From positions 642,664-706,663 of the forward strand of contig JACBWW010000050.1 in assembly GCA_020086605.1 (NCBI GenBank): 64,000 bases of DNA, given 5' to 3'. Position 1 is the stretch's first letter. Each line of letters starts with the position of its first letter. The DNA comes from Lanius collurio. Taxonomy: Eukaryota > Chordata > Aves > Passeriformes > Laniidae. The notes under the pieces are model-generated. The model had not been told where the DNA came from. It saw nothing but the letters and a program-made list of their open reading frames with translations, and did no database searches. Position numbers and translations under genes: made by a program. Below, in pieces: positions 1 through 11,670 of the stretch.

Positions 1-1560
1 CTGTGGGGCTCACACTGTTGGAGCACAGGTGGGGAGCCAAGCCCAGAGCGTTCCATCAGTTCTCTGTAGTTCCAGAGTGTTTCCTGACACACAGCTGTGA
101 CCCAGGGGGAAAGGCTGCTCAGGGTGCAGGGGAATGAAGGTGGTCAAGGCTGTTTGCATCTGCCAAGCTACTGGATGCACTGAATTCCTCTGTTCCACTG
201 ATGTTTGACGCTTTCAGAAACATTAAATCCACTTTTTTTTAAGGCAAATTCATCTTTTATAGTTCTCATAATCTGTGTGGTGTAGCAGATTGTACTGGTC
301 ATTAAGTAGCTAATTGGTAGCTGTTAACTGGGTAATTTGAATCAGCTGGCTCTGTTGGGGAGGTGTTACCACATGGGCTTCTTGCCTAGGACGTCATTTC
401 CATCATTGACTGCAGCTGTTGTGTGGGATGGGCAGGCTTAAGGACAGTTTCCCTTGAAATAAAGGCTTCTTGCCTTGTTTAGTATGTCAAACATGCATTC
501 TTTGAATTTCAGAAGGCCAACAACACTTCACACTTTCTTTATTTTTCCATAGAGAGCATTAGATGCATTAAAAGGATTACAAAAGCTAAACCTTTCCTGC
601 AGTATTTCTTCCTGCTCATGGCAGACAACAAGTGCAGTGAAACAGAGGTTTTGTGGCTCCTTTGCAATATCTGCTGGTGCAGAGGGACATTGTGAGCAGG
701 CTGAACACAGAGGCTGCTGGGGATGCCTTCAGGGGAGGAGGACAAGGGATTGGCATCTGACACAGACTTCCTGAATTCCAAAACTTATCCCTCTAAAAGA
801 TAGCCTCTCACCACTTTGCAGATGTGCTGCAGTGCACTGTGGCTCCTGTGGTATGCATGAATGAGAGCCCTTGTCGTGGGGCTGCTTGTGTGGAGGGAAG
901 GGGGAAGAGGAAAAGGGTGTATTTGCAGTTGTCATTCTTCATCTTTGGACAACAGAGTTAGCAGATCATCCTGATGCAATGGCATGTCTTTGTGCTCCTT
1001 ACAGAAATCCTGGAACTGTTGTCTCCTGAAAAGGAAGAAGAAATGGGAAGAAATATCATCAATCTGTTGTCAGGAGCTGGCTGCTTTTGGGATCATGGGG
1101 CATCTTCAAAGTCCTAGTTGCTAAATGGGGGGAAATAAAGTTTCAGGTGTCTGTGCTTGGCAGTATAAGAAGAAATAATGAGTATCAGAAATGCAGATCT
1201 AAGGCCTCAGTGTTCCATCCCTGCCCCTAATAGACTATGAGGAAAATCAGTGACAAGTATTAAAGAAAATAGGAAGGAGCTTCTGCCCTGGCTGACAGGT
1301 GATTCCAGGCCTCTGCCTGACTCTGGTCCCAGATACAGCAATGTTCACACTCAACACAAGTTTGGTTTCTTTGGCTCCCAAAATATATCTTCTGGGTAGC
1401 TGTGCCCTTTAATTTGGCATTTTATCATTAATTCTATATTGCATTCCCAGGAGAAAGAGAGATTAATGTCCACTGCTTCATGGATAATTCTTTCCTTGCG
1501 GGGTCTCTGCCAGCAGTCCGGCCTCACCATCTTGGAGCTTTCTCCAGACACTTGGCTGCT

Positions 1561-1742
1561 GAGGGTGGTGAGGCCCTGGCACAGGATGCCCAGAGAAGCG
1601 GTGGCAGCCCTATCCCTGGAATTGCCCAAGCCCAGCTTGGACAGGGCTCGGAGCAACCTGGGATAGTGGAAATATCCCTGCTGGTGGATGGAACTGGATG
1701 AGCTTTAAGGTCCCCTCCAACCCAGATAATTTCGTGATTCTG
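1561..1742 (+). repeat. CR1 LINE 3' fragment, sense
   Basis: The fragment carries the familiar CR1 3' end: the 'gaggccctggcacagg' block, 'cccagagaagc', 'gagcaacctgggatagtgg' and 'gagctttaaggtcccctcc', and ends near 'gtgattctg', a trace of the terminal short repeat. It is 5' truncated, as almost all CR1 copies are, and lies within the TSEN15 intron in the same orientation as the gene. Confidence 0.9.
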
Positions 1743-3308
1743 CGTGTGACAACTGGATTCTTGCTCTCTGCGTGTGTCAGGAAGGACATCTGTAATCTCT
1801 TCCCAAGCTCTTTTTCCCTGTCAGGGCTTTGGCAGGACTTTGTGGTGCTGGGGGTATCCCTGCAGAGGGGCTGGAAGTGACAGGAGCTGGAAGTGCCAAG
1901 CACAGACTAAGTTACCTGCCAAGTGAACCTGCAGACAGAGCCTGTTGAGGTGGTCATGAGCCCAGGAGTAGATGTCCCGTTGCCTGAAGGAGTCTGTTGC
2001 AGTGTCTCTCCTCTTGACAGTGGCCAGCACAGTCTCTCTCACCTTATTTGTGTTGTTAGGAAATGTGCTGATGTGGAAGGGCTAGGATGGGGCTTTTCCC
2101 AGCCATGGTATCTCTGTTGCATGAGGTCACTGTTGTGTTGCCTTGCTGTGTGTCTGGGCCAGTGGTGCAGGCAGGAGGAAAGGCCCTCCTGAATTTACCA
2201 GGCTAGATTATGCACAGCTCAGAACACAGACAGATCCTTAAGAAGGTCATGGGCTTAACAGCGAGACTTTCCAGGCTGCTGCTCATTCTCTGCTGCGTTC
2301 TGTTTGGCTTTTATTAGAGGATCAAAGGGGTTCTGAGGGAAGATGGCTGGAGTCTGAAAGCTGCTGCCTTTAGAGAGAGCCCTGTTTTCAGCTGCAATGC
2401 CTGGCCTCAGAGCTGCCTGTGCTCTGCTGGGTGAGAGCACTTTCATGAGGGTGCATTAAGCCAGGACTGGTTTATCCTAGTGCACAGCTGAACTCCTCCT
2501 GGACTGTAACCTGTCCCAGCAATCTCAGAGGAGCCCTCTTGCACCTGACCTGTGGGGGAAGGAGGAAGCTCCCTGTGGTAATGTTCTGTGGGAAGTGTTA
2601 CTGTTCTGTCCCAAGGCACTGCACTCCTTCAGGACTTGCTGCCCAGTCAGACCAGGAATCCAGGGACTCCAGGATCAGTGTTGTCCTGAGCTCTGAACCG
2701 AAAAGTAACTGGCATATTACTCCTAAAATAAGCTAAACAGGAAAAAATGCATAACTTTGTCTTGAGCTTTTAAGGAAGACTTTATTTGTGCTGACTGTCC
2801 TGAAGAACATTAATTTTGTGGCTTCTAGTCTAGACAGGGAGGTAGAGAAACCTGGCTTGAGCTCCTGAGCCTTCCACAGTCTGGCAGAGACCTGTGGCAC
2901 AGGGACTGGAAGACTTACCTCTGCAAATGGAACAAGTCTTAATTATTCAGTTCTCCAGGTGTTTTTTAATTAGATTTCTTCTTTTCTACCGAAAACAGGG
3001 CCAGTAGAGATTGCCATGCTAAGATTGTGGTGGATGAGGGATGGCTGAGGCACATGCACACGAGTACACCTAAGCAAATCTTAGACGCATGTGTTGAGCC
3101 ATTTCCAGCAGAGATGTGTATGTATAACTCATTCTGTTTTTTTTCTTTTGTTGCTTGATTACATGACTTCGGATTTTTATCAGAACAGATATTATGCTCA
3201 CTTTAGTGAAGACAAGTTTGCAGAGTGAAAACAGGCTGAACAAAAATAGGAATGCTGCCATTCTACCTTTGTGCCATTGTAGGTGGTTGTGGACTCCTTT
3301 CTAAGTGA

Positions 3309-3327
3309 TTTTTTTTTCCTCTCCTAG
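3309..3327 (+). promoter_or_regulatory. TSEN15: Splice acceptor of TSEN15 terminal exon
   Basis: A run of pyrimidines (nine T, then cctctcct) leads directly to AG at 3326-3327, and a possible branch point 'tctaag' lies just upstream. The TSEN15 similarity starts exactly after this AG, with the first exon base as the third position of a split codon (phase 2). Confidence 0.85.
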
Positions 3328-3532
3328 GTTAAGGGAAATACTGAAGAAAGCTTCTCTCCCTCCAGAGGATCCCGACACCCTGCTGTCAGTTACCTTGGCC
3401 ATAGTTGAGACAGACTCCACAATAGTCTACTATAAAATGACTGATGGCTTTGTAATGCCAGATCCTCCTGATGATACTGAAGATGTAGATAATAAACAGT
3501 GGAGGAAGAAAAGAAAGAAACTTTTCAAATGA
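3328..3532 (+). CDS. TSEN15: TSEN15 C-terminal coding exon (partial gene)
   Basis: This encodes the last 67 residues of tRNA-splicing endonuclease subunit Sen15. In the nucleus Sen15 pairs with the catalytic subunit TSEN34 in the four-subunit TSEN complex, which cuts introns out of pre-tRNAs; Sen15 itself is non-catalytic. The family is recognised by the block [20 protein letters not shown], which closely matches the mammalian protein as I remember it, preceded by REILKKA and an acidic Pro-Glu-Asp-Pro-Asp loop. The exon opens after a strong acceptor (phase 2) and ends at TGA 3530-3532. The tail after the Pro-Asp-Pro motif is acidic (DDTEDVD) and then strongly basic (RKKRKK), unlike the short mammalian ending Asn-Ile-Ser-Leu-Arg-Arg. 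The remaining exons lie left of the window. The reading frame is intact with no sign of decay. Confidence 0.93.
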
Positions 3533-3770
3533 TTAGGACAGAGAAAACAAAATGTTCCTTGGACACCTGTGCTCAAACCCAAACAAACACAGGAACTGAT
3601 GCATGTGAATAAGTGGTGTGCTAAAGTCTGTCTTGGCATATCCAGGATGTGTTCAGGGGGAACAGAGGCTTGTGCAGCTGCACTGTGATGAAATGCCATT
3701 TGAGGTCTGAAGTAGGTCATGCTTTGAGACACATCAGTCCTGACTAATAAATACGCTTGACAAGTGTTTG
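3533..3770 (+). other. TSEN15: TSEN15 3' untranslated region
   Basis: This runs from the stop codon to about 20 bases past AATAAA. The exact cleavage site is not visible. A short 3' UTR of about 240 bases is implied if the first good signal is used; longer forms from later signals cannot be excluded. Confidence 0.7.
3746..3751 (+). promoter_or_regulatory. TSEN15: Polyadenylation signal AATAAA
   Basis: This is a canonical hexamer 214 bases after the TSEN15 stop. The downstream 'tgtgttttct' near 3778 fits a GT-rich downstream element, which supports 3328 onward as the terminal exon. Confidence 0.75.
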
Positions 3771-6700
3771 CAAAGCCTGTGTTTTCTCTCTAGCTGGTCA
3801 GGTACATAACAGAATAACCACATCCTTACCCATACTGTAAATATTGGTAGGTCTGAAGGGCTTCTGGCAGGACTGACAGGTTTTGTAGTTTACAGAGTGT
3901 CTTTGTCTTAGCCCTGTCAGAAGAGCTCATGCTGCCCCCCAGGTTACCTTTCTGAATGTTGCTTTCTTTCCTCTGCTTTTGGAGAAAAGGCTTTTCCACA
4001 GAAATACCTTATTTTATTTTTATCCCTGCAGAGGAAAAATTATTATAGCAGCACCAAAGGCAACTAAAACACCGAAGTATGTCACCATCTATGCTGTAAG
4101 TGCTCACTAGTTATCTGCTTCAGCCATCAGCTGGGTTTCTAAAGCCATTGTCATTCCTAGGTTTTCTTTTATTATGTCTTTGGACATAGCTTCTGCATAT
4201 TGAAAGTGATTGCACAGGAGGTGCTTCAGCTCAGAATTAAGAGGAGAAAACCTGACTTGTAGTTTCTTCTGCAGGAATTTTCCATGCCTTTTGCATGGAG
4301 ATCTTCTCCAGGTTAAACTTAGAGTTCCTTGGCAATCAAATAACATCCCAGAGCAGCTTCTTGAGCACAGGATTGTCCGTGTGACAGCTGTGTGGCCAAG
4401 GATCACACATTCAGGAGGTGAAGCACAAGAGCTCTTTTTTTGCATGGGTAGAAGAATGGGAGAGAATCCAAGAAACCAAGCTGGAAATGAAAGACCATTT
4501 AAGCTTTGCTATCCCTGGGACTAGAGTGGATGTTTCTGTGGCTCTGGAGCTTGATGCTGGTTTGGCCAAATGTGCTGGGAGGCAGAATGATCCCACAGGG
4601 AGCCCCGCCTACCGTTGGAGGAGGTATGTCACTGTCACCAGGAGCTCTGCAGGACACCTTTATTCCATACAGCCAGGGGAGACTCGGCATCTGTAGGCTT
4701 CAGTTATGGAGAAAAAGAGAGTTTTTCTTTGCCCTTCTCATCATTGCTCCCCTTGTGGAGGAAACCCATCATTGTACTTTGGTCAGATGCTGTCCTGCCT
4801 TGAAGGGGGCCCTGTGTGCTGACTCCTGCCATGCTGCGTGTGAGCTTGACGTTGATATTTCATGGGATCCATGGCTTATTCCGTAAAGCAAATGTTACAC
4901 CTGGCTAGGCTGCCTATCACCACATAAATCGTCCGTGTTACAAGCTGGGAAGTACTTTAGCCTCTCAAGAGCTGGTGGTTTGTGTGAAGGAGGCTGTTAC
5001 AGATGCAGCATGTGGCAGATTTGTTATTTAAGTGACAAATGCTTAACCCCAAAAGCAAATTCCTTTGCATTTGCTTCAGTTTCTGGGAAATACTGCCAGT
5101 TTGCACTTTGCTGCATGACTGATGCTTGGCTTTTTACCCTTTATTTTATCATTTCTGTGCACAGAAAGAGAAGCATAACTTGAGCCTCCTTTTCTATACA
5201 CTGAAAACTGCTGACCCAGGCTTCACAAGTCAAGTGGGAGAAACTGTGTCCAAAGGCTTTGATTGCTGTTTCTTCTTGTGTCCCACTGAGAAATGATTAT
5301 ATGGGCCTTTTTCCAGCCTCCTTAGATTGTGGTGGTTCTTTATTTTGGAGGAAATAAAAACACAGAAGAACAAATAATATCACAGCACTCTTGGTCCCAT
5401 AGGTATTACAGTGTAAACATGGGGATGTTAAATAAGCTTGGAGCCAGCTGTGCTGTTCCTTTACATTCCACTGAAGTATTTCTCTCTGTCAAGTCAACAA
5501 CACATAGACTGAAGCCTCTGGTCTTCCAGGCACTGAATAAAGATGGGAAGAGACTTCCTGTAGAAGTGTATCAGTTCAGAGCAGTAGCGCATTACCATTC
5601 CTGAATCCATAGCATCCTGCTGCTGTGCCCAAAGTGTTTCAAGCATAACTCTGTTTCAAGTGTTTGTGAGACATCCATGGAAGTGTGAGCCACGACACTG
5701 CTGCCAATCCAGCACTTCAGCCCAGAAGATTTTGCAGGCTCCATCCTGCTATCTTTTACATTTTTTTTAGGTTTTATTTGCCAAGCGCAGCTTGATATGT
5801 TTAACTGAATGGCCCTGACCAACAGAAGGTGTTTTAAAATCTGGAGAGTATCATTTTGCAGTAGGTTATTGTTCCAAGCCTTTCCTCTCTGCAGAGGGAT
5901 GTTTGCATTGACGCTTCCCAGCCGAGTCAAGAATGACAGAAAAGCAAAGGGCTGTTTTGGCCTGGCTTTGACAGTGAGACTCGGCGCCTGCTTACGTAAG
6001 GGAGCCTTTGCTTATGCAAACTGTCTCCTTGAGGCACTGCTGGCACCATCACCCACCTCTCCTGGATGCAGCCTGACTGTTTGCAGCGCACACAGAGCAT
6101 TTTATGTGAAGAAACACTGGTGTAGAGGCAGGAGAGCCTTGTCAGGTCCATGAGGAGGACCTATGGTTTCCATCTGTGGCCAAGAGAGCTCCCCCAGCAC
6201 TTCCTGAGCCCACACTGAGCATGGGGGGCTGTCTGGGCAGCGGCTTCTCCTGTGGGAGTCTCCCAGGCCTCCGTGGCTGTGTGTGCTCCGTGGATGCTCT
6301 GGCTCAGCATCCATCTCTGTTTCCTGGGCATGCCAGTAGAGGCCAGGTAAAGGGGTGTTGCTTCCACATCCTAAGCACAATCCTACCCCCTCAGCATCTC
6401 TGCAAAACACTTCTGCTTCTCAGAAATCACTGGAAGAAAGATGTGGGCTCTTTTAATCTGTGCTTGAGCTAGGCACGGTTTTCCACAGGTTCTCCTGCTG
6501 GGACACAAGAGTGAGACATCAATAATATTGCTAAAGCTAAGCCATCTTAATCTTCCTCTTTTCTGTCAGCAAAAGGGTTTTTGTTTAATTTAAAACATTT
6601 TTTTTCCTAATAAAGAATCCATATGAATTTATTAATTGTCCTACTAGTATTGCAGATCTGTAGGAATTAGATGTTTAATAGCTTGTCCAAGTAGTTTTTA

Positions 6701-6789
6701 GGAATCTAAATGCTATCAACTAGCCTGCAAGCCCTGTTCTATATAAGTGGGCTACTTGTTAAACTCCTCGAGTCCTCCAAGGACAATAC
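3771..6789. other. Intergenic, nothing recognised
   Basis: This is unique sequence downstream of TSEN15. Open frames up to about 125 codons (for example 4506-4886 +, 5592-5930 - and 5809-6153 +) overlap one another on both strands and lack splice context or family resemblance. No clear CR1 fragment is seen. Confidence 0.6.
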
Positions 6790-6996
6790 CTGAGGGAAAG
6801 CCCCCAGAGGGTGCTGGGCACTGCCCAGGCTCTTCATGGAATGGGCACGGCCCCAAGGCTGCCAGAGCTCCAGGAGTGTTTGGACAACACTGCCAGGGAG
6901 GCACAGGGTGGGATTGTTGGGGTGTCCTGAGCCAAGAGTTGGACTGGGTGATTGATCCCTGTGAATCCCTTCCCACTCAGGATATTTCATGCTTCT
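6790..6996 (+). repeat. CR1 fragment, sense ('glycine-rich 3' end' subfamily)
   Basis: The fragment contains 'gagggtgctgggcactg', 'gggcacggccccaaggctg', 'gccagagctccagga' and the terminal 'cccttcccactcagga'. It belongs to the same subfamily as the copies at 7634, 30300, 53675 and 63020, and forms an inverted pair with the 7634 copy. Confidence 0.88.
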
Positions 6997-7633
6997 AAAA
7001 ATAGCTGCAGCTGCACCTCATATTTCAGAGTATCCAGGGAGCTGATGGCTTTTCCATTTCATTCCCTCATTTCTCAGATATTCCCACTGAGACCCCAGGT
7101 CCCTGCCTGCAGCAGACCTGATAGAATTAATGATGCTGTGACTCCTGCTCAGCTCCGTGCTGCATGTTGTGTTTGCAGCACCTGACAGACAGAATTCATT
7201 GCCTGATGCCTCATTAGTCATTCTTTGCACCCCTACCTGGCTGCAAGTTTCGCCTCATGTTTCTCATCTGGCCATCCAGCTCTGAATGCCAAAGTAGAAT
7301 AGCTCTGCTCATCTTTTTCATTGCTTTTTCCCCCTCTCTTTCTCACTGGTCTAGTCATCTCAGCAAATTTCTTACTATTGTTCACTGCCCTCTTGACCCA
7401 TATTTCATACCATTAGTTCCCCTGAAATTTATCTTTCCGTGCTATCTGGAAACTCCTCTTTCTTTCTAAGCTTCCCATCTTCTGCTGGTGCTTGGATGGT
7501 CTGTGAAGAGCCATCTATGCCTTTCTCTGCTGTAATCCAGGTAGCAACCGATCCTCTCAATTCCAACAGACCAATCCCATTTGCCACTAAAAATTTGGGT
7601 AAATTCTGAAGCCCCGTGCCAAGGTCCAGCCAG

Positions 7634-7918
7634 CATAGAATAATAGACTCACAGAATGTCCTGAGTGGGAAGGGACCCACAGGGACCATCCAGTCCAAGT
7701 CCTGGCCCTGCACAGACGCCCCAACAATCCCACCCTGTTCCAAACGCTCCTGGAGCTCTGGCAGCCTTGGGGCCGTGCCCATTCCCTGGGGAGCCTGGGC
7801 AGTGCCCAGCACCCTCCGGGGTGGAAGAACCTTTTCCTGATACCCATCCCAACCCCCCCACCCCCGACCCAGCTCCAGCCGTTCCGTGGGTCCTGTCTTT
7901 TGTCACAGGGAGCAGAGA
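7634..7918 (-). repeat. CR1 fragment, antisense
   Basis: Read on +, it starts with a degraded 'atagaataatagactcacagaat' type end, then 'gggaagggacccacaggg', 'gctcctggagctctggcagc' and 'gggagcctgggcagtgccc', and continues to 'gggagcagagatc'. Compared with the 53675 copy it lacks about 20 bases around 'ggcatccctggcagc'. The open frames up to about 133 codons in this stretch are by-products of the GC-rich repeat. Confidence 0.9.
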
Positions 7919-8236
7919 TCAAAAGGCTCTCTCTCCTGGAGAGCGCTGCCACCCCACTTTCCATAATCCCAAACACCCCCGTTAACATCCGGCGTGGATG
8001 TTCACTGGATAAAGGCCCCGGCAGAGCTGGCTGGAGCTGCCGGTTGTGTCTGCACCAGAGGGCGCTTCGAGACTGCCAAGCCGAAGTCTTCCTCCTCTGG
8101 GAATGCTGGAGCTTTGCAGAACTCCCCTTGCACGCCTCTCCTGCTTCTCCTAAACAAAAGGAGGGGGGGAAACTCTGTCAGCAGGAACACCTTGCGATGG
8201 CAATTCTTCCTGCCTGAAGGAAATGGTATTACTTAA

Positions 8237-8545
8237 ACCTTCCTGGAGAGGGGCTTTGGACAAGGGAATGTAGTGACAGGACAAGGGGAATGGCTTGAAG
8301 ATGACAGAGGGCAGGATTAGACGGCATATTGGGAAGGAATTGTCCCCTGTGAGGGTGGGAGGCCCTGGCACAGGGTGCCCAGAGAGGCTGTGGCTGCCCC
8401 TGGATCCCTGGAAGTGTCCAAAGCTAGGTAGGACAGGGCTTGGAGCAGCCTGAGATAGTGAAAGGTGCCCCTGTCCATGGCGGGGGTGTGACACTGGATG
8501 AGCCTTAATGTCCCTTCCAGCTCAAACCATTCCATAAGTCTATGA
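8237..8545 (+). repeat. CR1 3' fragment, sense
   Basis: The order follows a CR1 3' end: 'ggacaagggaatg', 'ggacaaggggaatggctt', a degraded 'ttaggaaggaattgt' block, 'gtgagggtgggaggccctgg', 'gagcagcctgagatagtg', and 'atgtcccttccag' with 'cataagtctatgag'. Confidence 0.9.
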
Positions 8546-10964
8546 GCATGATACAGTGAAGCAGCAGCCTGTGGGGAGGCTGTAGGAATGCAGATCATAC
8601 AGGGGTACAGATAGACCAATTGCTGCCCACTTCTCCATCTATTAGCAGAAACCCAAGATTTTGGGGTGTTTCAATCCCTCCTCACCATCTGGATCCTCCT
8701 CAGCAGATTTTTTCACCCCAGAGCTTGAGGTGGGGTGTGAAGCAAGGGCTGCCTTGCCAAAAGTTACAGCAAAACACCACAAAAGAGTCTTTTAGCTATC
8801 CAGCACTTCTCTGCTGCCTGCATGTCTTAAATACTGCAGTAGCCTCCAAGTGAACAGCCAGCTTGGCAGGCTTCTCAAGACCTCTCCCACTCCTCACCCA
8901 TTTCCACTTAATTCCTCCTCATACAACAGAAAATTATATCCTCTGTGCTAGGAGTTGACTCCAGCATGATGGTAATGCCAGCTGCCCACCCACCTCCTGC
9001 CCAGAGCCTTGCATTGCTCTTAAACTCAGACATGCACATTTTGAAAGCCTAGAGTAAATATCCAGAGGGAAAATTACAGCTTGAAACTAGCCATAAAAGA
9101 TCATGTTCACTATAAAAGAACATAAAATGACATAAATAATACAGTGTTGCACAAAAGAAGTGGCCAAGAGAGATAAGAAATACTTGCCGTGCTTAAAAAT
9201 ATGTTACATCCTGCAGGAAATTGTAGAGCGAAAAAGAAATTGGTCGTTCTCCCAGGAAAATCTGATGTACTGAAAAAAATCAAAATTGAAAGTAGAAGAA
9301 GAGTATTACATCACTTGGAGTCCAGCATTTAAAATACATTGCTTATTTTCCTGAGAGGTAGGTTGCTGCTAGTCAGGCATTTATAATAATCCCTAGGAAG
9401 GGATGGGCTGAGCTGGTGCCCTGACCAAGATATTGCTAAATTGAAATTTTCCAAACAGTGATTCTAATTATGGGCAAAATGGGTTTAGAAATTAGAGGGT
9501 ATGATAGATGAGAAAGTGCTTTGGAGAGAAATAATGAGTTGTAGATATCAAGGGAAGCATCTGGGTGAAAGGAGGTTACTTATGTACTTGTTCAAGGGTT
9601 GATCTTGGGTCTGGTATAGTTTGTGTTCTAATTGATGGTGTTGGACTAAACCTAAGCACAAAGTCAATGAAGTGGCAAGGCAGCAAAAAATATGGGGAAA
9701 TATGGAACGTCTGTGTTGTAAACGTTGGGTTCCAGATTAGGACGAATGGAAACCAGGCTTTGAATATATTGGTCACGCTCAGCAAAGGGCCACCCCATAA
9801 CAAGGCTGTGAGAGGACAGTTCTAGGACCTCTCAGGCAAAACATGCCCAGCAGAGCTGGGAATAGCCCAGCTGGTCCCAGCACTAAACAAGGCACCTGCC
9901 AGCCTTGGGCACCACCAGCCAGGGTCCATCAGCCAGGCTGGGGCACAGTGGGTCCCCCTGGAAGAGAGATGTGCAGGACCTGCTGTGGGGTCAGAGAGCA
10001 CAGCCAGGACTTTACACAGGCATCTGCTCATGCTCAAACTCAGTTCTCATGGAAGTGAAGGCACAGGCATGGGATAACACCACAGTGAGGAACACCCGTT
10101 CAGCCAAGGCTCAGCTAGTCCCTCAGCCATCAGAGGGTTACACACACACAGACCCTTTCTACCACGCTGGGAGTAAGGGAGAACCACAGCAGGCTGCCTC
10201 ACACAGTGTGGAGCTTGTGTTGGGGTTACAGGGTAGTTCTCCCAGGAAGGGGAACATCTGGCTTAGAGGTATAATCAGGTGAGTGATTTCCCCTCTTGTC
10301 CTATATGTCCTGTTGAAGCTCTATGTGAATGGCAAAGGTTTGCTGGGAGAGCTGAGAAAAAGGGTCAGGAGAGTATCTGCATCCTGGAATTTGGTTTCAA
10401 GATTACCATGAGAAATACAGGCTGGGATCAGAGCTGGCTGGAAACAGTTTTAAAATGTGTCTCTTTAAACTCAGCTATTAAAATGTGTTGCCAAAGTAAT
10501 GCATTACTGAACTCTTCTAACTGTGGAAGAGTTTTAGCAGAGCAACAGGAATTTACATAGCAGCACAAAATAGTCAAAAACCTCTGGGTGGTAATTTCCC
10601 CGACTCAGACTAATTCCCATCTATCTTGTTCCCCAGTAGCATCTTTAATTGCTGGAGCTTCACAAAAAGCCTGTGTGAGGAAAGGAAGATAATAATTAGC
10701 TGAGCTTTTTTTCTCACTGTTGTTGTGAGCCTGCAGGGACTGGTGTCTCCAACATTTGTTATTTGGTTGAATCATTTTGTTGTAGTGGGTTGATAGAAGG
10801 GAGAGCTGGGATGGAGGAAGGGGGTTGTGCTGTACCAGATATCTCTAGAGTACTTCAGGGATATGAATTTCACCGGCACATGTCAAAGAAATTCCACAAA
10901 ATCACAGCTTTTTAGAACTATGAAAGGAAAATCCTGATGTTAATGTAGGGTAGCTTGGGCTTAA
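8546..10964. other. Intergenic, nothing recognised
   Basis: This is unique sequence with an A/T-rich part at about 9030-9800 and a short CA run near 10140. Open frames at 9565-9825 + and 9905-10282 + are short and have no recognisable content. Confidence 0.6.
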
Positions 10965-11222
10965 TGGAAAAATGGCTTTAAAGTGAAGGAGAGCAGATTT
11001 AGATGAGATGTTAGGAAGGAATTGTTCCCTGTAAGGGTGGGGAGGCCCTGGCACTGGGTGCCCAGAGAAGCTGGGGCTGCCCCATCCCTGGAAGTGTCCA
11101 AGGCCAACTTGGAAATGGTTTGGAGCAACCTGGGATAGTGGAAAGTGTCCCTGCCCATGGCAGGGGTAGAATGAGGTGAGCTTTAAGGTCCCTTCTAACC
11201 CAAACCATTCTGGGATTGTGTT
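10965..11222 (+). repeat. CR1 3' fragment, sense
   Basis: It shows 'atggctttaaagtgaagg', 'gttaggaaggaattgttcc', 'gggtgcccagagaagctg', 'gagcaacctgggatagtgg' and 'gagctttaaggtccc', ending at 'ccattctgggattgtg'. It is in the same subfamily as the 1561, 8237 and 42360 copies. Confidence 0.92.
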
Positions 11223-11431
11223 ACTCTAGGAAAAATGCTCAGAAGACCTGAAACTGAACAAATCCAGCAGGAAAGGAGAGTGGAGCAGTAGGTGGAGTCC
11301 TTCACTTTTGCTGCCCCTCTCCACCTGCAGCACCCAGGGAGGGTTTGGTATGGCCTGGGCATCCAAGCAGCTTTGGATTGCTGGTTTTCATCCTTGGAGT
11401 CCTGCCAGAGACACAGACTTCCCGTACCAGA

Positions 11432-11670
11432 ACCATGGAATCATTTACATTGGAGAGTCCCCACTAAAGTCACTGAAATCAACCACCCCTCACCACTGGC
11501 AAGGCCAGCACTAACCCACATCCCCAACTGCCCCATCTACAAGGCTTTTAGATCCCTCCAGGGATGGAGACTCCACCTCTGCCCTGGGCAGTTGTGCCAG
11601 GCTGGACAACTATTTGGATGAAGAAATTTTTCCTAATATGCAGTCTAAACCTCGCCCGCTACAACTGTGG
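11432..11670 (-). repeat. CR1 fragment, antisense
   Basis: Read on +, a degraded 'catggaatcatttacattgg' is followed by 'ccctccagggatggagactc', 'ctgggcagttgtgcc' and 'gaagaaatttttcctaatat', the order seen in an antisense CR1 3' region. The better-preserved 47991 copy has the same arrangement. Confidence 0.82.

Larger units (their letters stand above)
1..3327 (+). other. TSEN15: TSEN15 last intron (3' part), no exon seen
   Basis: This stretch precedes the TSEN15 terminal exon and ends in a good acceptor, so it is read as intron. I looked for the preceding coding exon (the segment ending in the family's conserved Val-Pro-Thr-Pro stretch) and did not find it, so it probably lies left of the window. 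One CR1 fragment sits at 1561-1742. The rest is unique sequence; its open frames are short, overlap on both strands and show no family resemblance. Confidence 0.65.

Noticed and set aside
1..3300. Search for the preceding TSEN15 exon
   Set aside because: No stretch encodes the conserved segment that comes before REILKKA in the family; it most likely lies left of the window.
5220..5300. Possible CR1 coding-region trace ('gtgtccaaaggctttg')
   Set aside because: Only about 16 bases resemble CR1 and the flanks do not continue the match.
7587..7988. Several overlapping frames of 85-133 codons on both strands
   Set aside because: They coincide with an antisense CR1 fragment whose GC-rich sequence has few stops; they are by-products of the repeat.
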